Positions 53,064 through 62,058 of a stretch of 64,000 nt of DNA are shown here, in pieces (position 1 is the stretch's first letter; the number at the start of each line of letters is the position of its first letter). The position numbers were made by a program, and so were the translations under genes. Origin of the DNA: Pseudoselenomonas ruminantium (GTDB lineage Bacteria > Bacillota > Negativicutes > Selenomonadales > Selenomonadaceae); assembly GCA_002373045.1 (NCBI GenBank), contig DFHU01000030.1, positions 30,063 through 94,062 of the forward strand, in the 5' to 3' direction. The notes under the pieces were generated by a model. The model did no database searches. It was not told the origin of the DNA and saw nothing but the letters and a program-made list of their open reading frames with translations.

Positions 53064-53102
53064 ATAAAAAAGCCAAAGCAGAAAAAGCTCTCTGCCCTGG
53101 CT
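53064..53102 (-). terminator. Terminator after pyrR
   Basis: AGCC...GGCAGA and TCTGC...GGCT arms (53071-53102) with a loop of about eight bases and TTTTTT on the minus strand. Confidence 0.75.
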
Positions 53103-53115
53103 ACACATTCTAAAT

Positions 53116-53670
53116 TTATTTTTCCTCGACGATTTCCCGCAGGATTACATTCTCTGCTTCATCCGTTGCCTGCAGCTGTACGCTGATGACTTCCTTGGAG
53201 GATGTCGGCACGTTCTTACCCACAAAATCCGCGCGAATCGGCAGTTCCCGATGGCCTCTGTCCACCAGTACCGCAAGCTGTATGGTCTTTGGACGGCCAT
53301 TATCAATGATTGCATCCAAGGCAGCACGAATCGTACGCCCCGTATAGAGCACATCATCTACCAGCACAACGATTTTGCCCGTAATGTCCACAGGCAGTTC
53401 CGTAGGACGGACAATCGGCTGATAAGCAAGCGTAGACAAATCATCCCGGTATAAGGTTATATCAAGCACCCCCACAGGCGGCTTTTTCCCCTCAATTTTT
53501 TCGATATTCTCGGCCAAACGTTCAGCAATGGGCACACCACGGGTACGAATCCCCACGAGAACGACATTATCCACGCCCTTGTTCTTTTCCACAATCTCAT
53601 GGGCAATACGGGTCAATGCCCGGCGGATACCTTCACTGTCCATCAGGACGGTTTTATCAATAAGTTCCAT
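53116..53670 (-). CDS. pyrR: PyrR, pyr operon attenuation regulator / uracil phosphoribosyltransferase
   Basis: 184 residues. RNA-binding regulator that, with UMP or UTP bound, stabilises the anti-antiterminator of pyr leaders; many members also have uracil phosphoribosyltransferase activity. Seen: ALTRIAHEIVEKNKG, LVGIRTRGVPIAERLA, LYRDDLS, and the PRPP loop IVVLVDDVLYTGRTIRAAL near residue 95. It sits after lspA and rluD, as in Bacillus, but the pyr structural genes are 39 kb away in this genome. Confidence 0.95.
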   Translation of the reverse strand: MELIDKTVLMDSEGIRRALTRIAHEIVEKNKGVDNVVLVGIRTRGVPIAERLAENIEKIEGKKPPVGVLDITLYRDDLSTLAYQPIVRPTELPVDITGKIVVLVDDVLYTGRTIRAALDAIIDNGRPKTIQLAVLVDRGHRELPIRADFVGKNVPTSSKEVISVQLQATDEAENVILREIVEEK

Positions 53671-53685
53671 ATCCTCGCCTCCTGC

Positions 53686-54624
53686 TCACTGCTGTGCTTT
53701 GCTGCGCTTATTGCGCAGACCGGTTAAGATTTTCTCCATATCGGTCGGAATTGGTGCCGTAAACGTCATTTCCTCTTTCGTCACGGGATGCGTCAGGGTC
53801 AGCTGCAATGAATGCAGCGCCTGACCATTAATGGCGAAGGGCGAAGACTTTTTCGGCCCGTACTTAGGGTCATTTATAAGCGGATGACCAATGCTGGTCA
53901 TATGTACGCGAATCTGATGGGTGCGGCCGGTTTCGAGCTGACATGCGACCAACGTGTATTCTCCAAACCGCTCCAAGACCTTAAAATGCGTAACGGCTGG
54001 TTTGCCATTTTCCCGCACGATGGCCATCTTCTTGCGGTCGGTGGGATGACGGCCAATATCCCCCTTGATAATGCCCGCTTCCTCTTTGATATTGCCATGC
54101 ACAATCGCCCAATAGGTGCGGTGCGCAGTCTTCGTGCGAATCTGCTCGGCTAAATCAAGATGCGCCGTATCGTTTTTGGCACAGACCATCACACCGCTCG
54201 TATCCTTGTCCAAGCGATGCACAATGCCAGGACGGATTTCACCGTTGATACCGGATAAATCCTGACAATGATAAAGCAGGGCATTAACCAAAGTGCCACT
54301 ATATACACCAGAAGCGGGGTGAACCACCATACCACGGGCCTTATTCACCACGATGATGTCCTTATCCTCATAGAGAATATCCAACGGAATATCCTCCGGC
54401 TCTACGCTTATCGGTTCTGCCTGCGGTACAGTTACCTGCACTGCCTCTGCGCCCCGCAGCTTATAGTTTGCCTTACGCACCGTTCCATCGACCAGCACAT
54501 TCCCCTGCTCAATGAGTTTTTGCACATGCGATCGGGAAAGTTCCGGGAAACGTTCTACTACAAACACATCGAGCCGCTGCCCTTTTTCTTCCGCCGTAAA
54601 TACAACAGGTTCCATATTATTCAT
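53686..54624 (-). CDS. rluD: 23S rRNA pseudouridine synthase, RluD type
   Basis: 312 residues. An N-terminal S4 RNA-binding domain (LDVFVVERFPELSRSHVQKL) and an RluA-family catalytic domain with the essential Asp in IVHRLDKDTSGVMV near residue 140; LETGRTHQIRVHM follows. Members of this branch modify large-subunit rRNA; the exact sites are by family only. ATG 54624 (AAGGA upstream) overlaps the lspA end by eight bases; the frame also opens at 54654. Confidence 0.92.
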   Translation of the reverse strand: MNNMEPVVFTAEEKGQRLDVFVVERFPELSRSHVQKLIEQGNVLVDGTVRKANYKLRGAEAVQVTVPQAEPISVEPEDIPLDILYEDKDIIVVNKARGMVVHPASGVYSGTLVNALLYHCQDLSGINGEIRPGIVHRLDKDTSGVMVCAKNDTAHLDLAEQIRTKTAHRTYWAIVHGNIKEEAGIIKGDIGRHPTDRKKMAIVRENGKPAVTHFKVLERFGEYTLVACQLETGRTHQIRVHMTSIGHPLINDPKYGPKKSSPFAINGQALHSLQLTLTHPVTKEEMTFTAPIPTDMEKILTGLRNKRSKAQQ

Positions 54625-55060
54625 CCGATTCCTTTTCCTTGTAAAGTATGGCATAAATCATGCTGGCTACACCCAGAACAATGGCAATATCGGCAATATT
54701 GAACACTGGCCAAATCCGGAAATCGAAAAAATCCACCACTAAACCGCTCCGAATGCGGTCAATAAGATTGCCCACCGCTCCGGCCAACAGTGCCACACAG
54801 CCATAATGAAAATACGCCGACTGACGTTTCAGCCGGGGATAATAATAGCCAAAAGCAGCAATCATTACCGCACCGGCCAAAATAAAGAACCAGCTTTGAT
54901 GGGGCAGCATCCCAAAAGCCGCTCCGGGGTTCAACACATAGGTAATATGAAAGACATTTTTGATTACGGGAACGCTCTCGCCCGGTGTCATGGTCAGCAT
55001 AACCAAAAACTTAATCAGCTGGTCTAAGGCCAACAGTACAAAAAACAATCCTACTGCCAT
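54617..55060 (-). CDS. lspA: Lipoprotein signal peptidase (signal peptidase II)
   Basis: 147 residues, four predicted membrane helices. Cleaves the signal peptide of diacylglyceryl prolipoproteins. Conserved NPGAAFGML, and the two catalytic Asp in GAVGNLIDRIRSG and VVDFFDFRIWPVFNIAD. Typical length. Located between divIVA and rluD. Confidence 0.95.
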   Translation of the reverse strand: MAVGLFFVLLALDQLIKFLVMLTMTPGESVPVIKNVFHITYVLNPGAAFGMLPHQSWFFILAGAVMIAAFGYYYPRLKRQSAYFHYGCVALLAGAVGNLIDRIRSGLVVDFFDFRIWPVFNIADIAIVLGVASMIYAILYKEKESDE

Positions 55061-55069
55061 CTAACTGCC

Positions 55070-55693
55070 TTAGCCCTCCTGCTCGTCTTTCTGTTCTTCG
55101 CCTAATTCTCTGGCTTCATAGGGAACAGCCTGATGTTCCGACAGGGCTTTCTGCAGGGCTTCTGCCTGCGTCCCCATAGCTTTCTTTTCTCGTTCTTCCT
55201 TTTCCGGGTCGGGAATCTGTTTCATGGTTTCATCGATTACAGCCAGCTCAGATTCCAGCGTCACCTTGATTTTCCGCAGGAAGGTGTTCTTTTCCCGCAC
55301 CAGACGATCATACTCCGCTACAATCACCTGTGCTTTGTTCTTGGCATCCTCAATGATTTTTTCGGCCTTCATCTCCGCTTCGTGGAGCTTATTGGCACAT
55401 TCCTTAGCCGTGTTTTCCCGCGTTTCTTCAGCATTCTTACGCGCGTTGCTGGTCACTTCTTCAGCCGTCTTCTGCGCCACGAGCAGCGTATCCTTCAGAT
55501 TCTGCTCCAGCTGCTGATACTGCTCGTTATCCTTCTTGGCACGGGCCAAGTCTTCCTTCAGCCGGTCATTTTCCCGGAACAGCTTTTCATAGTCATTTAC
55601 TACCTTATCAAGGAAATCATCGATTTCGTCCTCATTGTAACCGCGAAAGCTGCGCTTGAAATCCTTGTTGTGTATATCCATTGGTGTAAGCAA
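55070..55693 (-). CDS. divIVA: DivIVA-domain cell-pole / division protein
   Basis: 207 residues. The N-terminal DivIVA domain (TPMDIHNKDFKRSFRGYNEDE) binds curved membrane; residues about 30-160 form a long coiled coil (FLDKVVNDYEKLFRENDRLK, EEVTSNARKNAEETRENTAK), and the acidic tail is probably disordered. Marks polar or septal sites in Firmicutes. The start is a TTG at 55693 with AGGGGA eight bases upstream. Confidence 0.92.
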   Translation of the reverse strand: MLTPMDIHNKDFKRSFRGYNEDEIDDFLDKVVNDYEKLFRENDRLKEDLARAKKDNEQYQQLEQNLKDTLLVAQKTAEEVTSNARKNAEETRENTAKECANKLHEAEMKAEKIIEDAKNKAQVIVAEYDRLVREKNTFLRKIKVTLESELAVIDETMKQIPDPEKEEREKKAMGTQAEALQKALSEHQAVPYEARELGEEQKDEQEG

Positions 55694-55767
55694 TATTATT
55701 ATCCCCTATCTGTATGGCGGAAAACCGCCAGTATTCTTATGCTACATCCAATATACTATCATAAATC

Positions 55768-55790
55768 CGCCTAAAATTCCACTTTAGGCG
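55768..55790 (-). terminator. Terminator-like hairpin before divIVA
   Basis: CGCCTAAA and TTTAGGCG arms with a 7-nt loop immediately after the AlbA_2 gene; the T-tract is weak (GATTTATG), so termination may be incomplete. Confidence 0.5.
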
Positions 55791-55796
55791 CTAATA

Positions 55797-57122
55797 TCAT
55801 TTGCATAAGTAACGCGTGTTCTTGCCATTGCCCACCCGTTGAATTCTGCCTTCATCCAACAGTTTCCGCAAAATATTCACCGTTTTAGTCAGGGAAAAAC
55901 CTAGTTCTGACTGCAACTTCTTACGGCTGTCTAAGCCTGCTGCTATCAACTGACATACTCCTTCATCAACTGATATTTTTGATATATACTCTTGATTTTC
56001 ATCTTGTACTAAAGCCCCAGAGCCTACCGGAAGTTCCCACTCGGCATGAATATTGGGCAAAATGACCTTGACGGCATTATCCGATACCAAAAATTGCGGT
56101 TTTTCCTCGCTATCTGCATAATCTGCCAGAATACGCCGCACTCCTGTACCAAAAGCTTCAATATAGTGCAAGCGATAGAATATTTCCGCCAGTTTGGGAT
56201 TGCGCGGAATGGACACCCCCAGCATCATATCCCTGTAGGTTACTCCTTCTGCCAATCCCCCCAGGGACAAAATTTCTATTCTATCCTCATACACACTCAC
56301 CAGAATACTGCCGCTGAATCCGTAATCACGATGCACAAAAGCATTGAATATCGCTTCCCGCAAAGATTCCACCGGATAATCCCGGCTGTCCAGCCGCTTC
56401 ATACCTCGGATTTCCGAATGGAACGCATTATGGAAATCCAGATATTCAATCAGCTTATTGACCTGTAACAGCAACGAACCGGAGAACTCGCGCCGGTCAC
56501 GGAAAACCACCTGCTTTTTCCCGGAAAAAACTGCCACCTTCACCGTATGCTGACATTGGTCCGATAAGAGCAGCCCCAGATTCGTATACAAGCCATCTTG
56601 GCTGACAAGGCGCAGGGTACGGCGCTCTGTTTCACCAAAAGGCACGCCAGCTTCCTTCAAAAAACGCTCTGTCTCCTTAAAAGTCAATTCCTGTTCCAAC
56701 GAGCGCTCCTGCTCATAATGATAATCCCCAGCCTCACGAATCATCTTCCGAATCTGTGCCTCCGATGCCGGTAAACTGACTGGGCCACGCCGTACATACA
56801 CACCTTCTGGACGAATTCCTTTGCCCTTCAGGTAGTAAGGACAATCCGTCCCTCGCTGAACCTGCAGACGAATAACGTCCTTATCTTCTATCACCGTTCT
56901 ATCACATGATAGAAACATCATCACATCCGGCTGTATTCCATCACGGCATAAACTGATAACACGCTTCTGTACATCATCTACATCTGCCACACCTACGACT
57001 GTACCATCATCCTCAATCCCGACATAAATACAGCCGCCGTCCGTATTGGCAAAAGCCACCACCGCCTTGCGGATACTATCCGTATACTCACGCTTGAATT
57101 CTGTGTTGCTGCTTTCTATCAT
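55797..57122 (-). CDS. AlbA_2 (Schlafen-like) ATP-binding protein with winged helix
   Basis: 441 residues. The N-terminal AlbA_2 domain shows ESSNTEFKREYTDSIRKAVVAFANTDGG-type features (for example AVVAFANTDGGCIYVGIEDD near residue 22) and GVYVRRGPVSLPAS. The middle carries an HATPase_c_4-like ATP-binding region (SLREAIFNAFVHRDYGFSG, FGTGVRRILADYA). The C-terminal ~65 residues look like a winged helix (LGFSLTKTVNILRKLLDEGR). Such proteins are often called transcriptional regulators or occur in defence islands; the function here is unknown. It has its own promoter and lies between BREX and divIVA. Confidence 0.85.
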   Translation of the reverse strand: MIESSNTEFKREYTDSIRKAVVAFANTDGGCIYVGIEDDGTVVGVADVDDVQKRVISLCRDGIQPDVMMFLSCDRTVIEDKDVIRLQVQRGTDCPYYLKGKGIRPEGVYVRRGPVSLPASEAQIRKMIREAGDYHYEQERSLEQELTFKETERFLKEAGVPFGETERRTLRLVSQDGLYTNLGLLLSDQCQHTVKVAVFSGKKQVVFRDRREFSGSLLLQVNKLIEYLDFHNAFHSEIRGMKRLDSRDYPVESLREAIFNAFVHRDYGFSGSILVSVYEDRIEILSLGGLAEGVTYRDMMLGVSIPRNPKLAEIFYRLHYIEAFGTGVRRILADYADSEEKPQFLVSDNAVKVILPNIHAEWELPVGSGALVQDENQEYISKISVDEGVCQLIAAGLDSRKKLQSELGFSLTKTVNILRKLLDEGRIQRVGNGKNTRYLCK

Positions 57123-57143
57123 GCTATCACCTTCTTAAAGATA

Positions 57144-57172
57144 ATTCTATCATATTTCTAACAGACAATCAA
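57144..57172 (-). promoter_or_regulatory. Promoter of the AlbA_2 gene
   Basis: -35 TTGATT (57167-57172), 17-bp spacer, -10 TAGAAT (57144-57149); AAGGTG precedes the ATG. Confidence 0.65.
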
Positions 57173-57213
57173 TTTTTTAGTTTTCACTTACTAAATGTAA
57201 TCATAAAGGCTGA

Positions 57214-57294
57214 TTATTGATAATGTTTATCTATATAAGCTATAATATCTCTTTCATTTTTAACCTTTGCAAAGTATAAATTTCTATCAGCCAT
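57214..57294 (-). CDS. Possible 26-residue peptide after brxL
   Basis: A short frame beginning MADRNLYFAK and ending at TAA 57214, starting 14 bases after the brxL stop and preceded by GAAAGGA at good spacing. It may be a real small protein at the end of the BREX operon or the head of a truncated gene. No family is recognised. Confidence 0.35.
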   Translation of the reverse strand: MADRNLYFAKVKNERDIIAYIDKHYQ

Positions 57295-57308
57295 AAATAT
57301 ATCCTTTC

Positions 57309-59363
57309 TCACTCTACTCCCAACGCCTTGAACACCGCATCTTCTGCGCTATTATAGAATATAATCTGGAAACTGCCCATTAGTTCTGGTGGAACAGTTC
57401 CTAAGTCTACTGCGGATGTGATAGGCAGCAATATCTTCTTGGCGCCACTGTCAAGGCAAACCTGCAAAGCATTTGCTAATTCGTCTACCTTTATCAGGCT
57501 GCCGCCGATGCTGATTTCGCCCATCACGGCCAGGCTGCTCTGAGTTGGCTTGTTCAATGCTATCGAACACAAGGCTATCAATGTCGGCAGGGCCAACGTC
57601 TTGGTCATGCCAATGCCCTGTAAATCCTGATAGTTGATATTGTAATCCTTGGTCGTTGTGCTGATACCGCCGCTGATATTGCGCACATTAGCTTTGAGGA
57701 AGTTGAAGGCAGTGTTGGATGCCTCTTTCGCCTCTCTATCAGAGCCGATACCAGTGCGTTCGAATTTGCCATTCCCAGGAAGCATCTGCGATTCGAGGCG
57801 GAAAACGCCCAACATACCAGACTTGCCCAGACCAACGGTATATATCTGACCAGGGTTGCATAGCCCTTCGGGAATTAACTTTCCGCCACCTTGTTCTGGT
57901 ACAGAAACGTAGTGCTCGGTAAAATCTTCATTATCAATATACGAGAAATTGACGTCATAGAACTCCATACCGCCGAGTTTTTTGAGCTGCTCTTTCACAC
58001 GACGGCGCATCTCCAGTGATATCTGCATGATTTCTTCGATATCTTCTTTTTCGTACTGACCATCAGGATAGACCAGTTTGATGAAGCCGCCCACCATCTT
58101 GCGAACGGCTATGGTATCGCGCTGATTCAGATTCTTACCAAGGCGGAAATACTTATCAAGCTCATCACCATGAGGTTCCTTACGCAGTTCCCGCATAAAT
58201 TCCGCCATGTAATCCGTAATGAAACCATAGTCATCCGTAAAATGCTCAGGGCGAAATTTGGGAATTTCCCAGCCTGGAATATAGGCGTGAATACGGTCAA
58301 GGAAAGCTGTATCCGTCCCCATCTCTGTTGGGAAGGGGTCAAACAAACTAGATGTTTTCAGCAGAACATCAACGCTTTGGTTGATGTTCCCTACAAAGAC
58401 CATGGAGGCCGAAGCCGCTTTTTCTTCTTTTCCACGGGCGAAAGAACCAGATGCCATGTAGTCCTTCATGATTTGGATTCCATCTTTATCTTTGAAGTTA
58501 ATGCCCGCCACTTCATCAAAGGCCACGCAGTCCCATAAGCCAACCAGCCCTACTGTCTTTCTGGACATGTTGTAAAAAAGATTTGCAACGGTGGTCTGTC
58601 CGCCCGAAACCAAAATACTATTTGGGGAAATCTCTTTGTAGATATGTGATTTGCCTGTTGACCTTGGCCCCAATTCGCACAGGTTGAAGTTGTTTTCCAC
58701 TAACGGCAGCATGCGAGCCAGTAACAGCCATTTGATACGATACTCCAAAGCCGTTGGCTCCATACCACTGGAACGAAGCAGCAGGTCTATCCACTCTTCT
58801 TTGGTAAACGCTTTACGTCCCGCCTTAAATTCCTCCATATCGACATGTGGCATCTGTATGGGCGTGAGCTTGCGGATGCTGATGGGCGTACCATGGCTGT
58901 CTTCTTCGACATAATCATAACTCAGCTGAACAATGCACCATATACCGCCACTTAGAAGGCGGTCATACTGGGCAGGATAGCTTTCATCTATGGGTATTTT
59001 CTTCAATCCCAGGTTGGAAAACTCAGCTTCATAGGTATCTTCTTTAATATTGAGATTTACAGTTATCTTATCAATTACCGTATAGTTGCTGCGCTGACGG
59101 AGCTGTGAAAGGATTTTCTGTGCTTCATCTGGGCGCACAAAATTATCGGCCAGGATTTTCTTGACGTTTTCTACGCCAGCTTCGATTTCTTCCTCATTCT
59201 GGCTGGAGCAATACATCCCCAACAGATATTCCAAAACATAGACGGGAACATTGGCCCCCTCTTTGATTTTCTTCGTCAAATCCTTGCGGACTATCTTACC
59301 CGCATAACACTCCTGAAGCTTTTTGTGCAGACTTTCTAATGCATCTGGCTTCTCATCTACCAC
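57309..59363 (-). CDS. brxL: BREX Lon-like AAA+ protein BrxL
   Basis: 684 residues, the size of type 1 BrxL. N-terminal helical and DNA-binding region (about 1-220), an AAA+ domain with Walker A LCELGPRSTGKSHIYKE near residue 228, Walker B VAFDEVAGINF, and a sensor region MVFVGNINQ; the C-terminal ~140 residues are Lon-protease-like with a candidate catalytic Ser in PTQSSLAVMGEISIGGSL near residue 605 and Lys in SGAKKILLP. BREX defends against phages without cutting their DNA in the best-studied systems. GTG start at 59363 with AAGGAGG upstream. Last large gene of the BREX operon, 14 bases after pglZ. Confidence 0.95.
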   Translation of the reverse strand: MVDEKPDALESLHKKLQECYAGKIVRKDLTKKIKEGANVPVYVLEYLLGMYCSSQNEEEIEAGVENVKKILADNFVRPDEAQKILSQLRQRSNYTVIDKITVNLNIKEDTYEAEFSNLGLKKIPIDESYPAQYDRLLSGGIWCIVQLSYDYVEEDSHGTPISIRKLTPIQMPHVDMEEFKAGRKAFTKEEWIDLLLRSSGMEPTALEYRIKWLLLARMLPLVENNFNLCELGPRSTGKSHIYKEISPNSILVSGGQTTVANLFYNMSRKTVGLVGLWDCVAFDEVAGINFKDKDGIQIMKDYMASGSFARGKEEKAASASMVFVGNINQSVDVLLKTSSLFDPFPTEMGTDTAFLDRIHAYIPGWEIPKFRPEHFTDDYGFITDYMAEFMRELRKEPHGDELDKYFRLGKNLNQRDTIAVRKMVGGFIKLVYPDGQYEKEDIEEIMQISLEMRRRVKEQLKKLGGMEFYDVNFSYIDNEDFTEHYVSVPEQGGGKLIPEGLCNPGQIYTVGLGKSGMLGVFRLESQMLPGNGKFERTGIGSDREAKEASNTAFNFLKANVRNISGGISTTTKDYNINYQDLQGIGMTKTLALPTLIALCSIALNKPTQSSLAVMGEISIGGSLIKVDELANALQVCLDSGAKKILLPITSAVDLGTVPPELMGSFQIIFYNSAEDAVFKALGVE

Positions 59364-59377
59364 TGCGCTGCCCCTCC

Positions 59378-61888
59378 TTAAAAGCCGAAATCACCAGCAA
59401 ACGCCACATCTATTCTCATTTCCTGGCGAGATAGCTCGATATTGGTATCCTGGTTCATGATAACCAGGTAATATTTCTTTGTGGCATCATAGGATTGATT
59501 CTTGAACACAAATCTTACTTTGAAGATACGTTTCGCCGTGTCCTGTTCACGGGATTCAGCGGCGTAATTTTCTACATTGGTGATTTTCGCGCCGTTCTCA
59601 TCTTCAAAATACAAAGCATAATTTACGGCCTTGACCGTATCGCTGACAGGAGCCGACTGCACAAATTCCATGTTGGTGATAAGGTTGGTAATCTTGTGCA
59701 GCATCGTAACTACCTTGATTTCTGCATTTTGAGTGTCCACGTGACCTTTTTGTGCATAGACCTCCACCACAGGCACGATGAGTTCCTGGGGCGACGAACC
59801 GCCATGAACATAGTTGAGGCCCCCGCCTGGTGCCTTGAACACATTATGGCTCATGGGGAAAGAAACTATCTTCTCATCAGCATTTTCCAAGATTCTCCCC
59901 AGGGGCAAATGGCAAATACCATTGTCCTTCACAGCCTTGTTTGCCACGATATAACGGCGTTTCACGAGGCTTTCCTTATCGGCTACTCCCGCAATTTTGC
60001 CACTTTCCGTCACTGCATCCCGCTTATAGATAAAGCCGTGGTCGGCAGTGATGATGAAGTGCTGGATATTCGCCGTGTTACTGAGCAGCTTCACCATGTC
60101 AAAAATTTCCGTGATGGCCGTCTCACACGCAGCAAACACACTGTCTGGAGAATTTTCCCCCGCACTATCCACGCGGTCATGATACACATAGACCACCTGT
60201 CGGCCAGTGAATACCTGACGGCGTTCGTCCTTTTTCAGTTTCTTCAACTCATCAAAGGAAATGCAGGCATTATTTTCATTCGCCTTTTGCAGAACGGCCT
60301 GCCTGCCCTTCATGTCAATGACATGCTGACCATCTACAAGTTCCTCGAAACTATCACTGAGTTCCAGCTTCTGATGAGGCAGCAATGCCAACATGCCCAG
60401 CCGCGTATAAGAAGGCATTACACTTATCATTGTATTGATATTCACGGTGTTTTTCTCATCGTCAGCCAGCTTCACATACAACTCGCGGGCAGCTTCATAG
60501 CGGAACGCATCCGAAATGATGACAACAGTTTTTTCTTTCTTGTACTGCAAATAATCGCGATAGAAGTGCGTCTGTCTGGGTAAATCGCCAAAATCTCCCT
60601 GTTCCGTCAGAACTTCATTCCAGGCAGGAAGCTGGCGCCCCAGATATTCATTGGTATAGATATTTTCTACCAGTTCCCGCAAGTTCTCATATTGTTCTAC
60701 ACTCTCCAGTGCATCATAGTTCTGGTAAAAATGACGATAGGCACCATCAATCTCGTAATCGCTATCGACATACTGTTCCACAGCCTCCGCCAACGTTTTC
60801 GGCTCGGTATATTTTGCCCTACTGATGATTTGAAAAGCTTCCTTCAGCATATCATAGGCTACTTTTACCTCTTCGCCAAAGTGCATTCGCTCTCTCGCGT
60901 CACAAAGGGCAAGTAAATCATAATCACCTATCTTGATGGAAAGGTCTTCCGCTAACAATTTCTGGGTAATGTATTTCAATAAGAATACATCCACACAGCG
61001 GAAAATATCACATTCCACCAGAACAGCAGGTTCATAGTCATTCAACAAATCAGCTACATGTAACCCCTGTTCCACGGTTGCTACCAACTTGTCATATCCT
61101 TCACGATAGACGAGGCTGTTCATCATGCCATCCAGGAAAGTCATTACGCTGCCTGTCTTATCCGTAACAAAATGCTGCCACTGGCCAGGCAATGCCTTGG
61201 ATATTTTGCAACTGGCATAAGTCATCAAAAGGGTTGCCGCGAGCTTAGTCAAATTCGGCGTTTCATCAATATAACCGAATTCTTGCTGGCAAAGCTCCCA
61301 AAAGACCGACTCCAGCTCATACTTGGCGAACTCCTGCAAATAGGTATTCTCCTGCAAAGAATCCGCTGTCAGCACAACTCGCAATACTTCATCAAAGGAA
61401 GCAACCTTGACACGCGCACACACGCACATCATGGCAATGCACAAGCTCTCATCTGTATAATGGTCGGTTTCTAATGCATAGAACCGCTGCAACCTGTCCT
61501 TGCTGCCAAAAAATTTGATATGCTTCTGGATTACAGGCAGAAGTTCCTTATCCATATTCAAATCGCGGACGATAAGAGAAGCTCTGTCGGCATAGAACCG
61601 CTTGGAGTAGAATGCTACATCCGCCAGGTGATTGTTTACGAGAGCAGGTTCAGGGTAGGGAGCGTAGATAAGATAATTCGATTTCACATCTTCCCGTTCG
61701 ATAATTAGCTTGGTTTCGAACTGGTTATGGCCATCGAGTACTAATATTTTCGCATTATTCAGTTGTAACTTCTCAATGTCTTCCGCAAAATCTCCATTAT
61801 CATCATACCAGAACACAATCCTGCGGTTATCACCAGCAAATTCATCGTTTAATCTATCCACGACCTGCTTCAAACTAAGCTCTGCCAT
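59378..61888 (-). CDS. pglZ: BREX-1 phosphatase-like protein PglZ (type A)
   Basis: 836 residues, full length for type A. Core alkaline-phosphatase-superfamily fold with metal-ligand segments VVIISDAFRYEAARELY near residue 455 and FIITADHGFIYKRDA near residue 615, and a later HGGSSPQELIVPVVEV. The N-terminal ~400 residues are helical and family-specific (RIVFWYDDNGDFAEDIEKL). PglZ is the hallmark of BREX. GGAGATAGG lies before the ATG; the stop of the broken 55-codon gene abuts it. pglX, brxC, brxB and brxA are not in the window and would be expected to the right. Confidence 0.95.
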   Translation of the reverse strand: MAELSLKQVVDRLNDEFAGDNRRIVFWYDDNGDFAEDIEKLQLNNAKILVLDGHNQFETKLIIEREDVKSNYLIYAPYPEPALVNNHLADVAFYSKRFYADRASLIVRDLNMDKELLPVIQKHIKFFGSKDRLQRFYALETDHYTDESLCIAMMCVCARVKVASFDEVLRVVLTADSLQENTYLQEFAKYELESVFWELCQQEFGYIDETPNLTKLAATLLMTYASCKISKALPGQWQHFVTDKTGSVMTFLDGMMNSLVYREGYDKLVATVEQGLHVADLLNDYEPAVLVECDIFRCVDVFLLKYITQKLLAEDLSIKIGDYDLLALCDARERMHFGEEVKVAYDMLKEAFQIISRAKYTEPKTLAEAVEQYVDSDYEIDGAYRHFYQNYDALESVEQYENLRELVENIYTNEYLGRQLPAWNEVLTEQGDFGDLPRQTHFYRDYLQYKKEKTVVIISDAFRYEAARELYVKLADDEKNTVNINTMISVMPSYTRLGMLALLPHQKLELSDSFEELVDGQHVIDMKGRQAVLQKANENNACISFDELKKLKKDERRQVFTGRQVVYVYHDRVDSAGENSPDSVFAACETAITEIFDMVKLLSNTANIQHFIITADHGFIYKRDAVTESGKIAGVADKESLVKRRYIVANKAVKDNGICHLPLGRILENADEKIVSFPMSHNVFKAPGGGLNYVHGGSSPQELIVPVVEVYAQKGHVDTQNAEIKVVTMLHKITNLITNMEFVQSAPVSDTVKAVNYALYFEDENGAKITNVENYAAESREQDTAKRIFKVRFVFKNQSYDATKKYYLVIMNQDTNIELSRQEMRIDVAFAGDFGF

Positions 61889-62057
61889 CTACCTATCTCC
61901 TTCAACCAGCGTTAGGGGAAACTGACCATATTGTTCATTCCACTCTGCAATGCTTAAAACTTCTAACGAAAATATTATTCAATTGGTCTGTAGCCCAATC
62001 TGCCACAGAAAAATCTATCTCGCATGAATGATTTTCATCATGAAAAATCTGAGACAT
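61889..62057 (-). pseudogene. 55-codon gene with one-base frameshift between the AAA gene and pglZ
   Basis: The frame starting at ATG 62057 (MSQIFHDENHSCEIDFSVAD) ends at a stop at 61935 after 40 residues. A second frame, overlapping near the ATTTTC run around 61970-61985, continues with LEVLSIAEWNEQYGQFPLTL and stops at 61889, directly against the pglZ ATG. Removing one T from the TTTT run fuses both into a 55-residue acidic protein. The start lies one base beyond the AAA gene stop, the packing of a true operon gene. No family is recognised. Genuine loss, programmed slippage and sequencing error are all possible. Confidence 0.55.
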
Positions 62058-62058
62058 A

